Positions 10,031 through 20,967 of a DNA stretch of 64,000 nt are shown piece after piece; the first letter of the stretch is position 1, and every line of letters begins with the position of its first letter. The position numbers were made by a program, and so were the translations under genes. This DNA comes from Hyposmocoma kahamanoa (taxonomy: Eukaryota; Arthropoda; Insecta; Lepidoptera; Cosmopterigidae): the NCBI RefSeq assembly GCF_003589595.1, contig NW_020653716.1:449470-513469 (forward strand). Reading direction: 5' to 3'. The notes beneath the pieces were generated by a model. The model saw only the letters and a program-made list of their open reading frames with translations, ran no database searches and was not told the DNA's origin.

Positions 10031-10529
10031 ATAAGAATTGATGATTTTAGTCCAATTAGGTATTAAAATATAGTTCAAATGTAAAAAACGTAGAAAATGT
10101 TTTCAGTGTCATAATTGATACAAAGATCAAACAAACTCGAAAAATAATTCACTGCCTCCGTACATACAAACAATAAAATCATTCTTGTAAGAGTTTATTC
10201 AAAAAAAATTCAAAAGAAAGATATACTTTGTATGAAAAAAAAGTTAAATTTGACCAACTTCTGTTGTCCCGATTTTTTCGTTCCATACAATGAAATGATC
10301 CTTACACGGAACTCAGTCTTTCAGCACTAAACAAATTTATCAATTTTATACGTCTGCATGGACGACTCGCACATGACCAAATAATTGACTTCACCATTAT
10401 ATTTTTATTCAATTGAAAGATAGTTTTATTATTTTAATTATAGCAGTTTTATTTATCTGTAAACTTATTGTTACCTCTTAAAGTAGGTCAAGTAAAGCCT
10501 CCCTACGAATGTCATATTAAATGTATGGG
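10031..10529. other. AT-rich DNA, nothing recognised
   Basis: No gene or repeat boundary is seen. Confidence 0.5.
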
Positions 10530-10710
10530 ATAAAAAATAAAAGTTTTGGATATTTCTAATTTTATTTTTTTAAAGTTATTGATATCGTTTACTCATTAGG
10601 TCACGTACTTTCGATATCAGTTTAAAGCTTTTTGATGTCTCTTATATTTATGGAATAATCGCCTGGGCATACTTAACGATTCCATCCTGTATAGGTAGAT
10701 GACGCACAAA
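10530..10710 (+). repeat. Dispersed repeat C, copy 1
   Basis: About 170 bp is repeated in inverse orientation at 34994-35165. Shared strings include 'cgtactttcgatatcagttt', 'aaagctttttgat' and 'aataatcgcctgggca'. No coding capacity is seen. Confidence 0.65.
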
Positions 10711-10934
10711 TTACAACCTTCATCTTTTTTGAAATAGAAAAACATTTCGTGGAAAAAGTTTTCTTAGAAAATACATTTGACCTTTTAAAAAACATTCGTT
10801 AATTTAGCGAATTGCTTTAATTCAAAATGCTTAAAGGTGTGTTTGTGCTTAAAGTGGACTTGAAAACGTACAATCTTCTAACATCAAACAAGTTAATTAG
10901 GTTAAAACATTTTTTTGTAAAAAAGAAATATGTG
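10711..10934. other. AT-rich spacer
   Basis: Nothing is recognised. Confidence 0.4.
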
Positions 10935-11110
10935 AAATTACAGGCACATGGGTCTTGACAACTTAAATCTCTGAGTGACGAGCACTTCGGCCACGGAGGC
11001 AGTCTTTGCGATTTAAAACTCTGAGTGGCACTACAACTGCCATGAACGCTTCGCTTACCTTACCACCACGGGCATGATTTGTGCGTTATTCACGTCACTT
11101 CATATCATAA
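10935..11110 (+). repeat. LINE-tail repeat copy 5
   Basis: Landmarks are 'gaaattacaggcacatggg', 'ctttgcgatttaaaactctg', 'agtggcactacaactgcc', and an A-rich end after 'cacttcatatcataag'. Confidence 0.65.
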
Positions 11111-11197
11111 GAAAAAAAATTAATTTATATGTACTGATACGGTTGTCAAAGGGATGTACATCAAATGTCAAAACAAATGTTTTTCCAAGTGTTTTAT

Positions 11198-12480
11198 TGA
11201 ATTATTTGCATTACTATCCATGCAATAAAATGGACAAAAATATTGACAGTGAGAAAAATTAGGTATTAATAAAAATGCGTTTCTGCAGCATTAAGGGATG
11301 TGGCATTAAGGGATGTGGCATTAGCAAAAGCGAAAATCAACGAATGTAACATTGCACACGCATGGTTATTTTCTGTCTATAAAACACACAATCGGTCAAA
11401 TATCTCATGTAATTAGACTTATTTAAGTAGTTTATTCATAAATCTTGCCAAATTTTGCTTTGGTTACTTCAGGTTGCCTACTTGTTTGTATATTTTGATG
11501 ATTGCTGTTAATGATTGTGCTGTGATAGTGTTGTACTTGTAAGCGTACATATCATCGATATGCTGTTATTAAAACAATTCACTACGAGGTTTTTATTACT
11601 TTATTATAATTTTTTTTACTATTTCAAGTTTACTAACAAATGAAAAAGATAAACGTTGGATCAAAGACCATCTACATTTATTCGTTTCATTTTGAAGAGT
11701 TAAATTTTAACAGAACTTTGAATGTAACTAGATTACAAGATAATGCAATCCGTTATTAGGTTTAGTGAATAATTTTATATTTAATTTAGATTAAACAAGA
11801 CTCATTTACTAGGCATTCTTAGTTTCTGAAAACAAAATTATCCACTCGTTTCCGATTTTTTCCCACTGACAACTCTAATACTAAAAATTACTAGTTTTTA
11901 AAGCCAGATTACAATGACATGTTTCTCCAACGTTGCCGGGTGAAGGCCAATACCAACGTATAGATAGCCTATTTGCCTTGCCTTGCCATCGTTCGGTGTC
12001 CGTCGCCTAGCTGACCGAGTGAAGGCGAGCGCCAACGCGTATAGAGCCCATTTGGCGCTTATCATAAATCAAAGGCGCTTGGCCAATAGTCTTCACACGT
12101 TTGTTCGTCCGCATATGAAATGCATACTGTCTTTTAACGCAATTCAAAAAAATTGCCACAATTAACACTAAACTAACAAAGTACATATAAATTAACAAAA
12201 TGTCGTCTTGTTCTATTCCTGCGATAATCATTCGCACAAATATAACGAGATATTCCCAATGGAATATTGATCTACTTTAACTAAACGTTTTAATCATACT
12301 TTGATTACAGGAAACTAAAGAAACAAAAAAAAAAACAGTTTCAACATTCAAGCCATACATTTGCATGTCGATAATGACTTATCGATAGATTATGGTACGA
12401 CGCTAAAGAAATCCGCCATTTCCAGCGTTCAATTTTTGTTTAGATATGCACGTTCATTCTGTAGTTAGGGCAGCTCTTTT
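11198..12480 (+). repeat. 1.3-kb dispersed repeat D, copy 1
   Basis: The stretch is collinear with 41570-43130. Shared strings include 'aataaaatggacaaaaatat', 'tatctcatgtaattagac', 'cactacgaggtttttatta', 'atttgccttgccttgcca' and 'cgataatgacttatcgatag'. Both copies contain a short frame starting MDKNIDSE and both are broken. The family is unassigned; a worn DNA transposon or LINE is possible. Confidence 0.7.
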
Positions 12481-13119
12481 CCTTAATTTTTTTTTCCCTC
12501 TTATTTTTTTCCATCCTCTAAGAAGCTATCAATGCTTTGATAATAATATTATACCGCCACAACAATATCACGGAAACCCGGAAATTTAGTGCAGTCGGGC
12601 TGCTCTACTTCAGGGTACAGCCCAGTCCCACATGATTCCGGCCCTGTCCTCCCATGGCCGGGATAAATTTCCCCAAGTCAAAAAAAGACGACCGTGCCAA
12701 GGCATGGTCACATTTTACAATTTGACGATGTTTGGTAGCCCGTCGAACAAGCCTTGTTATATTTCAGCACCAGCAGCGTGTTGACGTGAACTTGTTCTAT
12801 CAATGTTTTACACATTTTGTGTTCGTGACTAGTTTTACTTACCTTTGGAACGTATGTAATTTACCAATAAAATTGGAGGTCCTTCTGGTAAAAACAACTA
12901 TAGATAATTTCGTTTGCCATTATCGTGTCGATAGTGCTGAGTAATCTGCTTAGTTGGGCGTTGAACAGTCATCTAGCCTTGAATGACGCACGGTTTCATT
13001 CAGGTCTGGGCTGTCTACAGAGACTACGATACTGTCCGCTACTATACAAACAGAAAGACTCCAGTCTATGCTTGTTTCTTAGATCTATCAATAGCCTACG
13101 ATTTAATAGTTCGATTATA
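12481..13119. other. Intergenic DNA with a GC-rich block
   Basis: A GC-rich block at about 12590-12720 (gccctgtcctcccatggccg) looks like part of a retroelement but I cannot place it. No gene is supported. Confidence 0.45.
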
Positions 13120-13425
13120 GTAACAGTGGAGCTCCTTATGAAAGAGTTCGTCCAGGGTAGTACTGCCACCTTACCTATTTCTGCCGCCAAGCAGCAATGT
13201 GAGCATTACTGTGTTCCGATTTTGAAGGGTTGAGGGTGCTGGTGGTAATTACAAGCACATGGGATTTGTCAACTTGCGTCTCAGGGTGACGGGCGCAGCG
13301 GGCTCAAATCTTTGCGATTGAAAGCTCATAGTGGCACTGCAACTGTTCTGGACAGGCGTGTAGCTTACTATCAGGCGCACGACTAGTTCATCTCGTCACT
13401 TGGTATTGTAAAAAAAATAATATCC
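13120..13425 (+). repeat. LINE-tail repeat copy 6, the fullest copy
   Basis: It runs from 'gtggagctccttatgaaaga' through 'ctatttctgccgccaagcag', 'attttgaagggttgaggg', 'tttgcgattgaaagctca' and 'actgcaactgttctgg' to 'cacttggtattgtaaaaaaa'. It is the best reference for the family within this window. It has no open frame. Confidence 0.7.
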
Positions 13426-14334
13426 CACAAAAACCAAATAAACTCTGTAAGATGGACAGGAACGATCTCCAAGAGAATAGGCTGAGATGTGGAACTAGAC
13501 ATGAAGGATTAATTACTTCAAAACATAAATATGAACGACTTAGAGCAGTTTATAACTTCAGATTTAGAGCAGTTAATAAGTACACTTCTGAGTTCAGGAA
13601 AATTCATCTCGACGGGTTCATAGATGACAAGTTTTTAAATCTCTAACCAACGATATGTACGTACATTGCTGGCTCCCGCAACAAAACTGCTCAGAATACA
13701 TGAGAACTCAGATATAACGCAAAAAATTAACTCCTGTTGATATAGTCTCGGGGTCACAAGCTCAATGTACCACCCGTCTATTCAGCGGTGTTGCGTTAAA
13801 CAGTGTTTTGCAAATTATTTATCTGGGCAACTGGGGATCGATGAACCCCTCAGATAATGAGGACAATAGATATAGAGAGAGGAAACGTCGAGCGTTGACT
13901 ACTAGAAGCCAAATATGTTAGAATGCAGACTCGCACGTTACACAGAACTCGTCCAAGTTATACTTTTCAATCTTTCTATACGTTTAATCGTTGGACAACA
14001 ATACGCAAACGACAAACAGCTTCCTGCTCGTTCAGTAGAACAACGTGTTTAGAGTGTTGTTAACGTTGCCATGGTGAGGCAACGCAACAGGCAGGTTTGA
14101 GGACGCTCACACGAGTGGCTTACACATCATTCTTAAAGAGAAAACTGCCTTAATGACCTCAATATAAAAGTAACAACTGAACAAATTGTTTTAGAAATAA
14201 ACTCTTGGATACTCTGAACTGAAAATTATGACTCAAAATTACATTAAAGTGCTAGATTAAGTTCTTAGATAAAGAAATAAAGACTGTTCACTAATATAGC
14301 ACAGGTAGGTATAGATTAAATAAATTAAATACAT
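13426..14334. other. Intergenic DNA, no supported gene
   Basis: The frame at 13452-13646 and others are short and without recognisable domains. Confidence 0.5.
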
Positions 14335-14470
14335 TGGCACATTTAGCAAAATCCCCAAAATGTTGCAGTGCTCTTTTTTTTCAAAAATCTGACCGGTTAT
14401 TTTACTTTCTAATTTTAGTTCCTATTTGTAAATAAAAAAATATTCGACTGATTTTTTTTTTATTCAAAGC
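14335..14470 (+). repeat. Weak repeat shared with 33840-33930
   Basis: Both copies carry 'gcagt', a T run, then 'aaatctg', two G residues and 'attttac' in the same order. Similarity is moderate. In both places other worn repeats are nearby. Confidence 0.35.
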
Positions 14471-14734
14471 GAGCAGCTATAAAGGGGTAATTATGTTATA
14501 ACAGTGAAACCTGACTTAACCTAAATTCCTTAATAATATAATACTGTATTATAATAACTAAATAATACTTACTAAGGACTAATTAGAAAAGTAATTTATA
14601 TGCAGAAAAAGTAAACAGTGCAACTAAAGTAACTTATGGCTTACGCGACTATAAACTTACTTTATTGAAAAAGTGAGTGAAAATTGTAGAACTCGTAGAC
14701 TATGAAATTAATTATTTCAAACTAAACAGGTTTT

Positions 14735-14830
14735 TGTAGCGAAAGTAGGTGTTGCCAGTATATTGTTTTGAATTTGTGGTTTTAAATCTCATTATGTATT
14801 AATGGAACATTATTCCAGCATTTTGCGCCA
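14735..14830 (-). pseudogene. C-terminal scrap of a Jockey/CR1-type LINE
   Basis: It matches the 3' end of the LINE at 20968-21075 (gtaggtgttgccagtatatt here, gtaggtgttgccggtacagt there; both with 'ttattccagca'). On the minus strand it would encode the last 30 or so residues of ORF2. Confidence 0.6.
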
Positions 14831-15577
14831 TAACCGTATGTAATTACACTCAAACTTGAAATTAACTGATCTATCGTCTCGTCATGTCAAACAATAAAAC
14901 TTATGTTTAATAAAGCTCTATTAACTGTTAATTTTTTATTGTTGGTTCAACTTTGCTTTTAGTAACTAATATTAAATACTTTTTAACTTTATAATTTCTT
15001 ATCGTCTCTGCAAGTTTGGCAAAGGCTCGCGGCACAATATGTCATCGGGAGAAATTAAAAAAGTTACCGAAGTAAGACGATGGGGGAGAAATAATGATGA
15101 TGATATGGCTTAGTAGACGAAAAGTAAAAAAATTAAAGGAATTATATGGACTATTTCTTTACATCAAAATCTATTTCAAGTTTGCAATAGGGTAAGAGCA
15201 CCAGTGGCCAGCCAAGATCCTGTATTCAGCCTTTTGCGTCTTTAATTGCTTATAAATAGCGGTATTTTTTTAATTAACAAATAGCATGTTGATAAAATTA
15301 AACTTTGATTCTTCATTGGTCAATACATTACGCGACTAGTGCAGTAAGAGGTCAAGAGCAGAAAGAAACTCGTTTATGCATGTGCCGTCAGTCGACAAGA
15401 GCAGTTGCGCCAAGTCCGCCATTTTTTTTCTCAGTAAGTGGCGTTCTCATAACAGGTAAGAAAAGTCATGTTTTGATGTTAAAAGTGACTGTGTTTTCTC
15501 CACTTGTATGTTACTTATTAGTTTATCTATTCAATTCCATTAATACTGTAGTCATTTATCACTAATTTACGTACAAA
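14831..15577. other. Intergenic DNA, no supported gene
   Basis: The frame at 15305-15565 ends in a hydrophobic stretch but has no recognised domain. Nothing else is seen. Confidence 0.45.
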
Positions 15578-16152
15578 TTGAGGGGACTGGCTACTGGAGA
15601 CCTCGATTTTTATATGAAATCCAATGCTCAGCCTCTAAGGGCTGACTTTTGGGTAAATAGTATATTTTCAAATCATGACAAAAATTATATCGTTAAAACC
15701 GTTATAATAAAATATTCAAATATAATAATAATAATAATAATAAATTTACATTTACATTTTAATTTAACATTCCCTATATACTTTTGTCAAAAACCGGGTA
15801 GTCAGCCCGTAAATTTTTTTTCAATATGGCTGACTACTGGGTTTTGCGGTATCAATGTCCAGCCGTCCCTTATTATGTAAGTAGGTATGGGTAATATATT
15901 TATTATTAAACTACGTTAACGAGGGTATTTTTATTATTTTTTGTAAAAAATGACTCTAAGACCATGGAAGCCATTCGAAATGGCATGCCGATTAGGCAGA
16001 CTAGCAGAGTAAAATCTTAGTATAAATATTATTTTGTTGATTTTCACGTATAATTATCGCTGATTTTGATCTCTTTAATATTGATAAGTGTTAAGGCTGA
16101 GTACATGGTACATAGAGGCTGTTTATTGGATTTCAGAGGCTGACTACTGGAC
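15578..16152. repeat. Block with repeated GGCTGACTACTGG motif
   Basis: GGCTGACTACTGG occurs at 15828-15840 and 16138-16150. A near match (ggactggctactgg) lies at 15584, and an inverted copy (GGGTAGTCAGCCC) at 15796-15808, which can pair with the 15828 copy. An (ATA)n microsatellite lies at 15720-15742. The element type is unknown. Confidence 0.5.
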
Positions 16153-16454
16153 AAAGTGCAATTTTTTCTTTAAACCTAAATATAATATCAGTACAGAAGA
16201 TTTTTGTTTGTTACATTACGTATATTAAAACTATAATAAATGATTGATCGAACAGTGTGGTACATTTTTTTATCCGACCTACTCTGTACAAATTTTGAAT
16301 TTGAGTTTGAAAACGGTCGCTTATTCGCAAAGCAATACACAGCTAGCATATTTAGCTACTTAGATGTGTGAGTGGCCCCCGCCTTAACAGTTAGTAGCAG
16401 ATAGACCATAATAAGCGCTCAAAGGCTTCGTAAAACCAATATCCAAAGGCTGGA
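16153..16454. other. AT-rich DNA, nothing recognised
   Basis: No gene or clear repeat is seen. Confidence 0.45.
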
Positions 16455-16650
16455 GCCTGTGCGTGCAGTATGGGAGAAAGCAAAGTAACAGTTGCAGTGC
16501 CACTCACAGATTTCAATCACGGCGGCCACTACGCCTGTCACTGGGACAAAGCTGATAATTTAACTGTAATTTCACCAGCACCATTCAAAACCCGGAACGC
16601 AGTAATGCTCACATTACTGCTTGGCGGCAAAAATTGGTATGGTAACTCAT
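16455..16650 (-). repeat. LINE-tail repeat copy 7 (minus)
   Basis: In minus orientation it shows 'cagttgcagtgccactcaca', 'gtaatttcaccagcacc', 'cccggaacgcagtaatgctc' and 'acattactgcttggcggc'. It is truncated at both ends. Confidence 0.65.
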
Positions 16651-16885
16651 TTGCAAAACCCCATACTGCCCCGTTTTTAGTACCCCGTACTGCCGCTACC
16701 CTGGGACATAATGGGGTTTTCTTAAGGTTCCAGTATAACTAAAAAAAAATGCTAGTTGACAAACAAATAGCTGCACAACATATTTTAAAGATCTTCGACT
16801 ACTGACTTCTCCTTCACTATTAGTCTTTCATTTCGACATCAACAAATACACTGAACTGCTGAAATAGCGACTGACGATTAGCGAT

Positions 16886-17128
16886 AAGAGCGATCCCACA
16901 CGATGCATTGCATCGGGGTTGCAATATCTGACGGTGACGATGCGTTGTACTACATGTAAAATAGGTTTACAACCACATGGAGCTTTGAAACGGCGCGCGG
17001 CGACATCTCATTGCTCGTGTGTCCCTCGGTGCATTAAAATGTTTAATCATAAATACTGTCGAAGATTGAAATTATAACGTTGCGTCGACGCAACGTACCG
17101 GCAACGTCTGTGTGGCATCGCTATAACT
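16886..17128. mobile_element. Small MITE with imperfect TIRs
   Basis: The left end 'agagcgatcccacacgatgc' is complementary in outline to the right end 'acgtctgtgtggcatcgct'. It is about 240 bp and has no coding capacity. It contains the 20-bp perfect palindrome ACGTTGCGTCGACGCAACGT at 17077-17096. Confidence 0.5.
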
Positions 17129-17158
17129 GCTGGAAATCAGTGTCGACTGCAGTCGAAA

Positions 17159-18579
17159 CCATAGATATAGAAAAAAAGGGGAGATATGGTATAGGAGCGT
17201 GGTTCGCGTCATTTTGACCATATCGAGGTGACACGCCTACAAACATCGCCACATTGACATGGCGATCGTTGTACATACAAGATCTCTCGTAAAACGTGAA
17301 AATGCCAATTTGTAGCGATACATCTTGTAAAAATTGGAGTGAAAACAAAAATTTTAAAACCAGTGAGATAACATTCCACCGGCTATTTGCATTTTTAGTT
17401 ACTATTTCTATATTATTCAATGTTTTCTTTTTGTCTCCATAGAAATTTCTAGACTCAAATATAGTGATGTTCATTTACGAAGACTGATGATGTTTATCGA
17501 CAATAATTTTTTACTGAAATGTTTGAATTTCTTACTATAATTTTTGTTATTCTTATAAAACTGACACTGGTCCAAGCCTAGTGGCCGCCATTAAGAAAAT
17601 AATAATAATTTATATTTATATATTAATTTAATAATGCACCAGTACCAGTGTAGATATAGTATGAAAAATGGAATATTTTTATAATATTAAAAACAGCCAC
17701 ATGGTTTCCAACTATAAATTTGGTAGGACCACATCCCTCGTTGAGTAGCGTCAGTTTAAGGTTAATAAGGTTAACAATTCACGGAGCGGTTTCCATCCGC
17801 GCCCGCCGGTGCTGCTAGATAGCGGTTTTATTTCAATACTTACGACCCTGCAAGTTTGTGCGGGCACGTAGCTGCCGCGGTTGCGGGCACGAAGCCGTTG
17901 CGATTGCGGAACGGACCGCGAAGTTAGTGGGAGTTAATTGCAAGTCGCGCGGTTAATAGAGAACTTATCCTGCGTGCGCCTGCACCACATTGCGCCTGAA
18001 CCGACCGCCAAAGTGTGCGGGCGACGACGGCCGCCAAGCGCGCAGGTTACAGGACGCGCCTGTGCAGTTCTACTAGTACCCCGCGCCGCGGCAACCGCGA
18101 GCAACCGTCACCACTACAGGCGTAAAACGCGCCGTGAAATGTGCTGCTAATTTTACATACTTAACTGTTACATTCTACAGATGCCGCGGTCCCGCGGCAG
18201 ACGCGGGTAAAACCGCCCCGTGAGTTCTTAGTATAATGAAAAATTAGTTTCAGCGCCATCTAACGAGTAATAGTTAGCTATTATATACTAGTAGTATTTT
18301 TACTGAATCGCCACCTGTTGGTTAATTGCTGAAACAGGATGAAAAATATACTGAAATATTGTAATATAACTGTTATTCAAGTGACTGTAAGTTTAATTTT
18401 GTTAAATTTTAAAATTGTTTTTCGTCGTTTTCACTTTTTAAGCCCTATCCAATCAAAATCTTTAAGTTATGGTAGTAGATAATAGAGCGTAAAGTTTGAA
18501 TTGCACAATTAAAAAGTGGGGACATCGGTATCCTTACATAGCGTCATTACATATCTCCCCTTTTTTTCTATATCTATGG
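17159..18579. mobile_element. TIR element with perfect 30-bp ends and a nested insertion
   Basis: The left end (17159-17188) starts CCATAGATATAGAAAAAAAG. The right end (18550-18579) is its exact 30-bp inverse complement. 'cgaaa' lies just outside the left end and one base outside the right end, and may be an imperfect target duplication. There is no transposase frame; the frame at 17121-17474 spans the left TIR and has no domain. The GC-rich element at 17779-18223 sits inside. Confidence 0.75.
17779..18223. mobile_element. GC-rich TIR element nested in the larger one
   Basis: The ends match as inverted repeats: TCACGGAGCGGTTTCCATCC at the left, against TCACGGGGCGGTTTTACCCG read in reverse from the right. 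The composition is sharply more GC-rich than the flanks. The frame at 17938-18150 is Arg-rich and probably a by-product of composition. Confidence 0.65.
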
Positions 18580-19708
18580 ACGAAACCGACTCTGTAGGTA
18601 TTCATTCAACGTATATAAAAAAGTAGACTAACACATGACATTTTTCCACTTGAACTCAAAAACAAGTAGGATTGTTTAAATAAACAAATTCATTATTTAC
18701 TACTTAACAATAGAAGTGGCGTGCGTAATTAATTATGCAAACTACGTTCTGTACGTTTCAATGAATTTGTTATGAAATATGAATAGATGAAACACGTATT
18801 CCCGATGGATTTATTAATTAGATTATATATTATTTGCTTTTAATATATACATAACCACCTGTTGTCCATAAGTTTATTCTAGTATAGAAGTTTTAGTTCA
18901 TTCATAACCGATTTCATATTGGTTGTAAATATAATGGTATTGATATTAGCGTGTTATTTATACTGTTCTGCCGATCTAACGCGGAACGAGAACTTACAAA
19001 TCTTGTGCCGGTTTTTCGAATCACGACATTTGCCAACAAGGAATCGCATTAACCGGTTCTTGGTCAGTAACGGGGCGTCTACCGTAAAATTAAATATTAG
19101 AGATATGATAGTACGGGGTAACGCATTTCGCAATATAGACCTCAAAAAACCGACTACAGGCGTTACAGTGCGATTTCGAAGTGTTTTCTGTGTAGTTACC
19201 GTCTACTGCTTCTACATAAAGAAGTATCAACAACGTACTAACAGAATTCAATGATTTATATCATAGTTTTTCAAAGTTGTCCGTAAGGTGGGTGCTGAAG
19301 AGTCCGAGAGGCGCGGTAGGAGCCGTGGTAGGGGCCTCGGAAGCAATTGGGGGTGTTGATGCTGTCCAGGGGGTGCTACCGCACTTGGAAAATAATCTGA
19401 ATTGTCTACATAAACTACACTACATATACACTGTAAAATGTTTTTCCTTGTGATTTTTTGTGTTAAGTTAATATAAAAAATACTTGTTTTCAATTATTTC
19501 TTGTGGTGGCGGGCGTTAAAATTTTTTTGTATTGGTTAAATGGGCGGGAAGGCAAAAAGTTTATGACCTATGATTTACATACACACGTTTGTGAACGTTT
19601 ACATTAACACAATATGGTTTACACTGAAGTGTTGCGACATGTGTGAGGCGATACAAGTACATGTCGGTGCAATTGAACTTTCTAACAGCAAGAATAAGTT
19701 TTATTTTC
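18580..19708. other. Intergenic DNA, no supported gene
   Basis: The frame at 18919-19254 has no recognised domain and is overlapped by an antisense frame. I see nothing else. Confidence 0.45.
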
Positions 19709-19912
19709 TGTCTCTGTGGCCGAACGGTTACCATGCCGGACTGCCAAGCAGAGGTCCCAGGTTCGATTCTCGGGCCGGGAGAAATATTTGTATTGTCTAC
19801 ATTTATTTCTCTCGTGAGATTGAGTGCAATTTGTGGTTGTCTATGCGTGTGTCCATGGCACCCGCGACACAGGGTTTCCCTAGTGCGGGGCTATGTTAAG
19901 TGTTTGCGTTAT
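19709..19912 (+). mobile_element. tRNA-derived SINE, plus strand
   Basis: The box A is TGGCCGAACGGT (19717-19728) and the box B is GGTTCGATTCT (19760-19770), the two halves of a pol III internal promoter. The body (atttctctcgtgagattgag, tttgtggttgtctatgcgtg) is shared with the minus-strand copy at 9655-9880. It lacks a cloverleaf acceptor stem, so it is not a working tRNA gene. Confidence 0.8.
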
Positions 19913-20967
19913 TTTATCAATTTTTTTCTCTAAAATTCGTTTTTAGTCCTACAGTCCTATAGTCAATCATCCTACGATGGCAGTCGCGTAGCTTGGGGGG
20001 TGCAGAGAGGGCCATAGCCCCGGGCAGCACGGCAATGGGGGCGGCGGCGAGCGCTGCCGAGTCCTAACTAGTCAATTCTTTTTTAATTAAAATTAAATTA
20101 AATTTCAAAGAGTAGATCCAAGAGTAGAGCCGCACTGGAAGACACGCTCGATATGTGAAATCTACCATCCCACGCATTTGCTTATAATTTGAAATAGATT
20201 ACAAATAAAACAAGACCACAAAAAAATTTAAAATAAGAAAATAAATTTCACTATCTGAGAAAACAATAACCTGAACCACACATAGATAGCGAAAGCAAGC
20301 GAACATAAAAGTACAGTCAAGCGGATCCTGCCCGAACTTCTTTTATAGGCGTGAAAATAGAGTTAGCAGCAAAGTTAAGGTTGGCCCCCGGTGGCAGCAA
20401 TCGACGCTACGCCCCTGGCCGCAGGGCTGGCACTAGCCCATGTAGCACCTGGGTGCAATCGTTATCCTGGCGCCCTCTAGTAGGCACGCGATCAAAATGA
20501 AATACTTAGATAGATAGACAGATAAATACTTTATTCACTGATATAACACAAATACAGATTAAGCATAAAAGAAAAAACAAAACATGATTGTCATAGCAGT
20601 GACACGGCGCTGACTCAGCATATGCCAAAGTTTTCTAAGGCGCTGGTTTTCAGTCAGAACCAACGAGAGGGATTAAATTATTTGAAAGCAAAAATATAAC
20701 GACTATGAGTAAAGTTATACATTGACAATAATAATATATATAGTAAAGTGTAAATAGTGCATCTAAAATAACCTGTTTGACATGTAAGTGCATGAGCAAA
20801 TGTGAGTATAATTACATCTGTAGGTGTAAGTTATGACTGTAAAGAGGATTTAATGTTGTGTAATGTAATTAGTATTATAATATAATTATACACATAATAA
20901 GAATAGATCAAAGCAACAACAAAATTCGCTTCTAGACAGACTACGTTAAAGAATAAAAACACACTAC
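19913..20967. other. Intergenic DNA with worn repeat pieces
   Basis: A GC-rich piece (19975-20060) and another at 20380-20480 (ggccgcagggctggcactag) look like transposon remnants. I cannot assign them. No gene is seen. Confidence 0.45.

Noticed and set aside
17121..17474. Minus-strand frame of 117 residues
   Set aside because: It crosses the left TIR of a transposon and has no domain.
18919..19254. Plus-strand frame of 111 residues
   Set aside because: No recognised domain, and an antisense frame overlaps it. It may be chance.
19717..19770. Possible tRNA gene
   Set aside because: Box A and box B are present but no acceptor-stem pairing is seen, and the same head recurs on SINE bodies.
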